A stretch of DNA of 45,144 bases. Source: a virus. This document shows, piece after piece, positions 40,187-45,144 of this stretch. The position numbers and the translations under genes were made by a program. The stretch lies in the IMG/VR virus record IMGVR_UViG_3300017987_000149, positions 1 to 45,144 of that record, one strand, 5' to 3'. Every line of letters begins with the position of its first letter. Positions within the stretch are counted from its first letter, which is position 1. The notes under the pieces are model-generated. The model did no database searches. It worked only from the letters and a program-made list of their open reading frames with translations, and was not told the DNA's origin.

Positions 40187-40693
40187 ATGAGCAATCTGAA
40201 CTCTCTTTTCGACATTGTGACCCGGGACCCGCACCCCAACGCGCTTGCGAGTCTTATGGTCATCCTGGACGTCTCTGGTGCCCCGGGTCCGGGGACCGGT
40301 GGCACGCCGACTCCAGGTACGATTCGCCCCGGCACCATCGTCATGATGGACGCCGCCGGTGAAGCCGTCCTGGGAGACCGCGCAACTTGGACGGCCAACG
40401 ACCCGTTCATGTTCGCTGTTGCGGTCGACGGTGACATGGATTACGACGGTGCGTTCCTGCACCGTATTACCTGCCTCGAAGGCGGTCTTGAGATGAAGAC
40501 CGAACAGTACGTGGCAGGCGTGTACAATCCCGGCGAGCCCCTCACGGTGGGGACGGTGGGTGACGCGGGTTTGATCGAGAGGATGACGGTCGGCGCTGGC
40601 GCCGGTGAGCCGCTCATCGGTTTCGTGGGCCCCAACGGTGTGAACTCTGACGGCACGCTCGACGTGATCATGCCGCAGAGCAACGGTCGCTAA
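40187..40693 (+). CDS. Probable capsid decoration/stabilisation protein
   Basis: A 168-residue, beta-rich protein with Gly/Pro/Thr-rich loops (GAPGPGTGGTPTPGTIRPGT) and strands such as FMFAVAVDGDMDYDGAF. It is directly upstream of the major capsid protein with a strong GGAGG site. Lambda gpD-type decoration proteins occupy this position and have this composition; the assignment rests on position and beta-rich character, not on a motif. Confidence 0.55.
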   Translation: MSNLNSLFDIVTRDPHPNALASLMVILDVSGAPGPGTGGTPTPGTIRPGTIVMMDAAGEAVLGDRATWTANDPFMFAVAVDGDMDYDGAFLHRITCLEGGLEMKTEQYVAGVYNPGEPLTVGTVGDAGLIERMTVGAGAGEPLIGFVGPNGVNSDGTLDVIMPQSNGR

Positions 40694-40707
40694 TAGGAGG
40701 GCGCGTC

Positions 40708-41619
40708 ATGGATTACAACGTTGAAACTCCGGAAGTGACCGCTCAGCTCGTGAACTCCAGCTTTGTGCGGAAGATCGAGGACGGGCGCGTCAAGGAAGCC
40801 GCAGAGGAAAGCACCGCGTTCATCCGCGAGAAGCTGCGCCAAGAAGCGGCAGTGCGTGAGATCCTCGCCCCGGAAGGTATTTCTGAAGAAGAGATCGACC
40901 GGGACGAAGATACGGATCAGCCGAAGAAGATCATCGATAAGGAGCCTGACTCCTACGCTACCTTCGTCCAGTTCCAGGGCGTTGGTCCGCGCACCTGGTT
41001 CAAGGGTCCGCGGTATGCGATCTACTTCGGGAAGATCGAGTCTCAGCGCTTCACGAAGAACAAGTGGGAGCTGATGACCTACACCAGCGACATCCGCAAG
41101 ATCCTGTCGGACAACTCGGTCAAGGACATGGCCGATGAGGAAGACAGCAAGTGGAACGAGCTGGTTACGGACATCATCAACGCCAACCCGGTCGAGCAGC
41201 GTACCGGTGGTGGTTTCCAGAGCTCCACGTTCAAGCGTGCGATGCAGAAGATGATTGGTCGTCGGCGTCCCATCGGCAAGATGCTGATGACGAAGTACCG
41301 CTACTTCGACGCGCTGGACCTGCCCGCCGTGACGGTCGGTGATGACATCGCCACCCGCCACTTCGATCAGGGCATCGAGGCTACCGAGCGGCTGTGGGGC
41401 ATCCCGGTCGTCACCACGATCAAGGGTGACATCTACGACCAGGACAAGGCGTGGATCTTCTCGCCACAGAAGCCCAACAACTTCCTCGGGAACTTCTATC
41501 TCCTGCAGGACGCCACCCTGTTCATCAAGCAGGAAGCCGACGTCATCATGTTCTGGAGCTACGAGGCTCTGGGCATCGGAGTGGGTAACCGGCTGTCGAT
41601 GCAAGAGATCCAGTTCTAA
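40708..41619 (+). CDS. Major capsid protein
   Basis: The 303-residue protein has features of the HK97-fold shell protein. A charged helical N-arm (IEDGRVKEAAEESTAFIREKLRQ) leads to a core with GPRYAIYFGKIESQRF, an extended region ending FDALDLPAVTVGDDIATRHF, and a C-terminal domain with RLWGIPVVTTIKGDIYD and LYLLQ-like strands finishing ADVIMFWSYEALGIGVGN. Gene order (protease, scaffold, decoration, capsid) supports the call. GGAGGG lies 7 nt before the ATG. Codon use is biased to C/G-ending codons more than in neighbours, as expected for the most abundant virion protein. Confidence 0.88.
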   Translation: MDYNVETPEVTAQLVNSSFVRKIEDGRVKEAAEESTAFIREKLRQEAAVREILAPEGISEEEIDRDEDTDQPKKIIDKEPDSYATFVQFQGVGPRTWFKGPRYAIYFGKIESQRFTKNKWELMTYTSDIRKILSDNSVKDMADEEDSKWNELVTDIINANPVEQRTGGGFQSSTFKRAMQKMIGRRRPIGKMLMTKYRYFDALDLPAVTVGDDIATRHFDQGIEATERLWGIPVVTTIKGDIYDQDKAWIFSPQKPNNFLGNFYLLQDATLFIKQEADVIMFWSYEALGIGVGNRLSMQEIQF

Positions 41620-41683
41620 TCGAACTGGTCTTGTGACGGAGTAGCCAGTGGCTTTCCTACCCTTCCTACTGGAGGAGTCAAAA

Positions 41684-42181
41684 ATGAAGTACGCGAAGTT
41701 GACGAATACGACCCAAGCACGTAGGGCCTATTCGGGCCTTCGTGATGGGACGGGGAGGCCATTGGTGCTGGATGCTGGGCAGACCAAGCCTGTGCACCCG
41801 TCCCTTGCACGCCATCCTCGGATCATGGAAGGCGTCCAGAACGGCGAACTCGAGATGACGACGCCGACTGTCAAGGAGAAGGCCCCCGTTCCCGCGCCTG
41901 CTCCTGCGCCTCCGGCTGAGCCTCCCAAGGAGCCGATTGCTCCTCCGGTGGAGCCGCCCCCAGAGGAACCTCCCGCGGATGACTCCCAGGACTCGGATTC
42001 CGAACTGCGCGAGCTCTTCCTCGATGCTCCAGGTATCACTGAGAAGAACGTCGACTCGGTGCTGGACTCCTTCACGACTATCCAGGAGCTCGCCGACGCC
42101 GACGAAGATGCTCTTGTCGAAGCAGGCGTGAGCAAGTCCTTCGCCGGTCGGGTCCTCGAGTGGGCTATCGAGAACCTCTAA
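41684..42181 (+). CDS. Pro-rich protein with C-terminal helix-hairpin-helix domain
   Basis: I start at the ATG 41684 because GGAGGAG precedes it by 6 nt; a GTG at 41648 is less likely. The 165-residue product has a basic N-terminal part, a Pro/Ala/Glu-rich linker (about 73-105) and a C-terminal HhH-like domain (LDAPGITEKNVDSVLDSFTT...LVEAGVSKSFAGRVLEW). HhH domains bind DNA non-specifically. After the capsid gene such a protein could be a head-completion or DNA-contacting connector (inference). Confidence 0.75.
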   Translation: MKYAKLTNTTQARRAYSGLRDGTGRPLVLDAGQTKPVHPSLARHPRIMEGVQNGELEMTTPTVKEKAPVPAPAPAPPAEPPKEPIAPPVEPPPEEPPADDSQDSDSELRELFLDAPGITEKNVDSVLDSFTTIQELADADEDALVEAGVSKSFAGRVLEWAIENL

Positions 42182-42216
42182 ACCTCCCCTCTTCCTTCCA
42201 CATCGTTGTTGTGATT

Positions 42217-42240
42217 CGACGTTCCACGTCGTATTCTTTT
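42217..42240 (+). terminator. Weak hairpin with T-rich tail after the HhH gene
   Basis: CGACG (42217-42221) and CGTCG (42227-42231) form a 5-bp stem with a 5-nt loop, followed by TATTCTTTT. The stem is short, so it could equally be part of a promoter for the Ig-like genes; low confidence. Confidence 0.3.
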
Positions 42241-42244
42241 GGGT

Positions 42245-42520
42245 ATGACTACGAAGGTGGATCATGACTATCCTACGCCCGGTAACCTCTCCGTGACCGA
42301 CGAGGATACAGGCCTACCTATAAAGAACGTCCGTATCAGAGTTTACGCTGCCGCTTCCTATCCTCCTGCTGGTGACGAATACTCTTGGACTGGCGCGACC
42401 GTTACGGACAGTGAAGGTAAGTGGCTCGACCCTCTCTACCTACCAGACGGTACTGACTGGGTAGTCAGCTTCAACAGGAACCTCACGTACGCTGAAAAAA
42501 CCGTGGAGATCAGTACATGA
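42245..42520 (+). CDS. Ig-like/beta-sandwich protein, tandem copy 1
   Basis: The 91-residue protein (TKVDHDYPTPGNLSVTDEDT...) has the pattern of a carboxypeptidase-regulatory or Ig-like beta-sandwich: VRIRVYAAASY, ATVTDSEGKWLDP and DWVVSFNRN. It resembles its neighbour, sharing the DHDYP/NHDYP start and the TD-x-xGxW-xD centre. Small Ig-like domains often decorate phage capsids or tails. No clear Shine-Dalgarno is visible (only TTTTGGGT). Confidence 0.7.
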   Translation: MTTKVDHDYPTPGNLSVTDEDTGLPIKNVRIRVYAAASYPPAGDEYSWTGATVTDSEGKWLDPLYLPDGTDWVVSFNRNLTYAEKTVEIST

Positions 42521-42786
42521 CGGTCTCTGTAAACCACGATTACCCGCATGTCGGGGATATGGCGGTAGTGTCTCCTTCAGGAGTAGCTGTCGAAGGAGTG
42601 GAGATTCGGATTTTTGAACTCGAGAAGTTCTTGGCGGGGGACACCAGTACGTGGGTTGCGCACACGACTACGGATGCCAACGGAGAATGGGTGGATACCT
42701 TCGATCTCGATGATGGGCGAAGCTGGGCTGTACATTTTCAGAAGTTAAATGAATTTGGCCCCGAGCATCGGGAGATCACGACGTGA
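42517..42786 (+). CDS. Ig-like/beta-sandwich protein, tandem copy 2
   Basis: An 89-residue paralogue of the preceding gene (VSVNHDYPHVGDMAVVSPSG..., TTTDANGEWVDTFDLDDGRSWAVHF), coupled to it by ATGA. The two have diverged strongly but keep the same strand pattern, so the duplication is old. Likely surface decoration or a baseplate/fibre accessory (inference). Confidence 0.72.
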   Translation: MTVSVNHDYPHVGDMAVVSPSGVAVEGVEIRIFELEKFLAGDTSTWVAHTTTDANGEWVDTFDLDDGRSWAVHFQKLNEFGPEHREITT

Positions 42787-42802
42787 GACTTGAGGTACTG
42801 TC

Positions 42803-43444
42803 ATGGGCGACTCGATGGATTCCCGACCTCCGGCCACCCCCCGGAGTTCGTTTTCGACAAGTAACGGCAATGGACTCAAATGGATCGAGCGGGAACTCAG
42901 CCGACTCGAGCACGGCAAAGTCGACAAGGCGCACTACAAACCCGCGCTCGAAAGCGTTAAAGAGAAATTTAAAGACCTCCAAACCCAGCTCGATAAGCTG
43001 CGTTCCGAGTTTATCGAGGACATCACAGATGAGCGCCGTGATCTTGGAAGAGACATCACGGGCGTGCAGGACGTAGCATCAAGTGCTAAAGATGCTGCAG
43101 GGCACCACGTGTGCACGTCTGAGGAAAGGATCGATCTCGTGGAGAAAACGGTAAACTTCTGGGGCACATGGTTTCTTCGCGGGCTAGTCGGTATGATCCT
43201 CCTCCTCATTACTGCGGGTGGGGGATGGGTGTACTCCCATGTACGTTTAGAAGAGACTGCGAAACAGTCCAGTAAGGCTGTAGAAGAGCTCAAGGTCGCA
43301 GTGGGCCAAGTGCGAGAAGAACAGCAGTCACAACGCCAGACGCTAAACCGCATCGAGACCGAAACCACCTCCGTAGATACCGCTACCGTCGAGGACGCCC
43401 TACGGGAAGTCCTAGAAGACGTATTGGACAAGAAAAACAAGTAG
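42803..43444 (+). CDS. Coiled-coil protein with one transmembrane helix
   Basis: A 213-residue protein with a long charged coiled coil (YKPALESVKEKFKDLQTQLD...), then one clear membrane helix (FLRGLVGMILLLITAGGGWV, about 129-148) and a second coiled coil to the C-terminus. GAGG lies 8 nt before the ATG. A holin, spanin-like or tail-anchored lysis function is possible, as is a membrane-contacting virion protein; the sequence does not decide. Confidence 0.7.
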   Translation: MGDSMDSRPPATPRSSFSTSNGNGLKWIERELSRLEHGKVDKAHYKPALESVKEKFKDLQTQLDKLRSEFIEDITDERRDLGRDITGVQDVASSAKDAAGHHVCTSEERIDLVEKTVNFWGTWFLRGLVGMILLLITAGGGWVYSHVRLEETAKQSSKAVEELKVAVGQVREEQQSQRQTLNRIETETTSVDTATVEDALREVLEDVLDKKNK

Positions 43445-43451
43445 ATCTGCG

Positions 43452-43461
43452 CTATACTTAG
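43452..43461 (+). promoter_or_regulatory. Promoter-like CTATACTTAG, second copy
   Basis: The 10-mer is identical to the one at 21518-21527 upstream of the RNA polymerase gene. It lies in a 44-base gap, 27 bases before the ATG at 43489, with no good -35. An AGGAGG ribosome-binding site follows. Confidence 0.5.
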
Positions 43462-43488
43462 TGCAGCTTTTGGTTAGGAGGCTACGTC

Positions 43489-44286
43489 ATGGCAGGCATT
43501 CCGACCCGGACTGTGGAGTCGAAGACGATTATCGGAAACGAACTGGTTGCGGTGCGTCAACGTGTGAAGTTGGCAGCCCAATTCAATGGTGTTGCGCCGG
43601 TGATTACTGGCCCCCCGCAGATTGATCCCCTGGACGGTGCCTACTACGCTGACGGCGTTTACATGTACTCCGACATCCAACCTGAATGTCTTATCGGAGA
43701 CCCTGCTGACGTTAACGCGCAGGTGGTCCTGAAAGCGTTGAATACTACCGTAGACGGCCTCGGAACTAAGGTAGTGATGTCTGAAGGTGCTGCGCTAACC
43801 GTGCGTGTAGGTGCCCCCTGGACGATTTTCATCGAGTACGTCCCGGGCACCACGACTTACGCGCTCCTTCAAGCCGCGCTTGCCGCTGACGCAAACGTCG
43901 CTGCTGCTTTCTCCGTGACGCTGCCCGGTACTGGGGCTCCTTTCGTTGCTGCAGGAACCCCTAAGTTCGTACAGCCGACGGTTGCTCAAGCCGTACAAGA
44001 TGACGGGGGCGTCTTTGCGTTTACTCCTGGGCCTCGAAACGTAACTCTCAAGTCTGTGAGCCTCGTTTGCGGGGCCGGGTCTACCGTTGATGTGTACCTG
44101 CAAGACAAGGGTGGTGCGAACCCCCGGAAGATCCTAGCCGCAGTGAGTGGTGCCGCTGATGAACATGCCGTGGATGTTCCTTTCTTGGCGACGGAAGAAG
44201 TTATGGTCCAGGAAACGGCTTCGGGAGTTCCTGTGGGTTCCGATAAATATGTGACGCTTTACCTCGTAAAAGAACAGGTGCTCTAG
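43489..44286 (+). CDS. Structural hypothetical protein (265 aa)
   Basis: A beta-rich protein with no charged helices, high Val/Thr/Gly/Ala and segments such as ALTVRVGAPWTIFIEYVPG and NVTLKSVSLVCGAGSTVDVYL. The last ~90 residues look like a jelly-roll or Ig-like domain. Strong AGGAGG and a promoter-like element suggest high expression. Probably a virion surface or neck component; no family is recognised. Confidence 0.7.
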   Translation: MAGIPTRTVESKTIIGNELVAVRQRVKLAAQFNGVAPVITGPPQIDPLDGAYYADGVYMYSDIQPECLIGDPADVNAQVVLKALNTTVDGLGTKVVMSEGAALTVRVGAPWTIFIEYVPGTTTYALLQAALAADANVAAAFSVTLPGTGAPFVAAGTPKFVQPTVAQAVQDDGGVFAFTPGPRNVTLKSVSLVCGAGSTVDVYLQDKGGANPRKILAAVSGAADEHAVDVPFLATEEVMVQETASGVPVGSDKYVTLYLVKEQVL

Positions 44287-44789
44287 TGGTTGTTGCGCTT
44301 AACTCCAACGCTGCCCCTCTCACAATGGATATTATCCGGATGTTCTTGAGGGACCAGCCTGAGAAGAACCCTCTTCTCGAGGACGTTGAGTGGGACGACA
44401 CCGAGATCAACAACGCCATTGACTTGGCTGTCTCTAAGTACAATGTGATGACACCTATCACGAATATCTACGCTGAGCAGATGAATGCGTGGATGCTCCT
44501 GACCGGTGTGTGTTGTATCCTGTTCCGCTCTGAAGGTGCGCGACAACTGCGCAATCAGGTCCAAGCTCAAGACGGTGGGATAGCCCCAGTCGGGCTTGAT
44601 GAGAAAGAATCTCTCTACATGCGTTGGGCGGATTGGTTCTGCGCAGAGTTCGAGAAAATTGCCCGCGCTGTTAAGACGCAAGCCAACATGGAAGGTGGGT
44701 GGGGCGGCTTGACGAGTGGGGGCGGCGGCGCGTACGGTGGTATCTCTTCTGGATACAAGTGGGTAGGCCGCTGGTATCGGAAGATCTAG
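44286..44789 (+). CDS. Probable head-tail connector/adaptor protein
   Basis: A 167-residue protein starting at GTG overlapping the previous TAG by one base. Helical N-terminal part (TMDIIRMFLRDQPEKNPLLEDVEWDD, EINNAIDLAVSKYNVMTPI) followed by Gly-rich loops (GGWGGLTSGGGGAYGG) and an aromatic C-terminus. This helical bundle with an acidic 'VEWDDTEI' segment resembles gp6/gp15-type adaptors that bind the portal. Assigned by general character and position only. Confidence 0.5.
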   Translation: MVVALNSNAAPLTMDIIRMFLRDQPEKNPLLEDVEWDDTEINNAIDLAVSKYNVMTPITNIYAEQMNAWMLLTGVCCILFRSEGARQLRNQVQAQDGGIAPVGLDEKESLYMRWADWFCAEFEKIARAVKTQANMEGGWGGLTSGGGGAYGGISSGYKWVGRWYRKI

Positions 44790-44799
44790 GAGGAAGAAC

Positions 44800-45144
44800 A
44801 TGAGCCCAGCTCTGCGTGAAAAAATTGCCGAGTTCTTGGACCAGCAAAAAGTCTTCGAAAAGTCTGCTGCCGGGCCTGTTCCGCCTATGGGAGAGGTGTT
44901 CCGGGGCGGCGGTACGAAGCTCAAGAATCTCCTCATGGCTCACCGCGGAAAGCTTGGCGTCGGTCTTGGGGCAGCAGGTGTGGGCGGTATCGCCACGGCT
45001 ATGGGTAAGGGGGAGCAGAAGGCTCAGCAGGAAGCTGAAGAGCTGAATCAGCTTCTTGAAGCGTATCCGGAGCTGCTTTACCAGACCCCACAGGCGCCAT
45101 ACCAGCCTGAACCGGACCCTCGTTTGATGGGGTATCCGCAGTAC
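44800..45144 (+). CDS. Hypothetical virion-cluster protein (C-terminus cut by window edge)
   Basis: AGGAGG lies 6 nt before the ATG at 44800, and the frame is open for 115 codons to the window edge. The N-terminus carries REKIAEFLDQQKVFEKSAAG, a K-x-A element like those of many upstream proteins, then a basic stretch and a Gly/Ala hydrophobic segment (LGVGLGAAGVGGIATAMG). The layout is similar to the proteins at 29289 and 35268. Unknown function. Confidence 0.7.
   Translation, partial: MSPALREKIAEFLDQQKVFEKSAAGPVPPMGEVFRGGGTKLKNLLMAHRGKLGVGLGAAGVGGIATAMGKGEQKAQQEAEELNQLLEAYPELLYQTPQAPYQPEPDPRLMGYPQY

Noticed and set aside
40690-41604. 304-codon minus-strand open frame
   Set aside because: Mirror of the major capsid gene caused by its biased codon use.

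Overview
The window looks like part of the genome of a large tailed double-stranded DNA bacteriophage (Caudoviricetes). It carries a large terminase, portal, prohead protease, major capsid protein and neck-type genes together with a replication set and a phage-encoded transcription apparatus. Genes are packed tightly, with many ATGA or TAATG stop/start overlaps, and I see no host-type metabolic genes, tRNAs, insertion sequences or CRISPR arrays. The host cannot be named from this sequence. The amidase endolysin says only that it has peptidoglycan.

Layout. Positions 1-1044 (minus): N-terminal part of a MoxR-like AAA+ ATPase. Positions 1065-2663 (plus): large terminase. Positions 2661-3232: a 0.57 kb region without protein-coding genes, made of successive long hairpins separated by four copies of GGTACTGCT and ending in a terminator; this is the best candidate for an undescribed structured RNA. 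Positions 3271-11507 (minus): replication genes, namely a family A DNA polymerase with a UDG-like N-terminus, a primase-helicase, a Cas4/RecB-like Fe-S nuclease and a probable ssDNA-binding protein, with a strong terminator inside the block. Positions 11613-12665 (plus): a sigma-70 family factor with zinc ribbons inserted. Positions 12668-18961 (minus): a second operon with an SNF2-type helicase, a small unknown gene, a second Cas4-like nuclease, an amidase endolysin, three small genes (two Cys-motif) and a ParB-like protein.

Positions 19022-45144 (plus): a continuous late-type cluster. It starts with the portal and a small Cys-motif protein. Next comes a transcription module in which RNA polymerase beta is fused to the N-terminal half of beta-prime (1452 aa). 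An archaeo-eukaryotic primase/LigD-type 3'-phosphoesterase fusion (528 aa) and then the C-terminal half of beta-prime (599 aa) follow, joined by a 1-nt overlap and by direct abutment. After that come a series of virion proteins, a zinc-ribbon prohead protease, a scaffold-like protein, a chain of tiny coupled genes, a decoration-like protein, the major capsid protein, an HhH-domain protein, two tandem Ig-like proteins, a coiled-coil/membrane protein and head-completion candidates. The last gene runs off the right edge.

How it fits together (inference). The phage seems to bring its own multisubunit-type RNA polymerase and a dedicated sigma factor, and a short promoter-like 10-mer (CTATACTTAG) occurs identically upstream of the RNA polymerase gene and of a late structural gene. 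The primase/phosphoesterase between the polymerase halves hints at RNA-primed or 3'-end processing coupled to transcription. Many proteins of the virion cluster share short 'x-K-x-A' motifs (for example EKTA, HKTA, NKTA), which may be prohead-protease or packaging signals.
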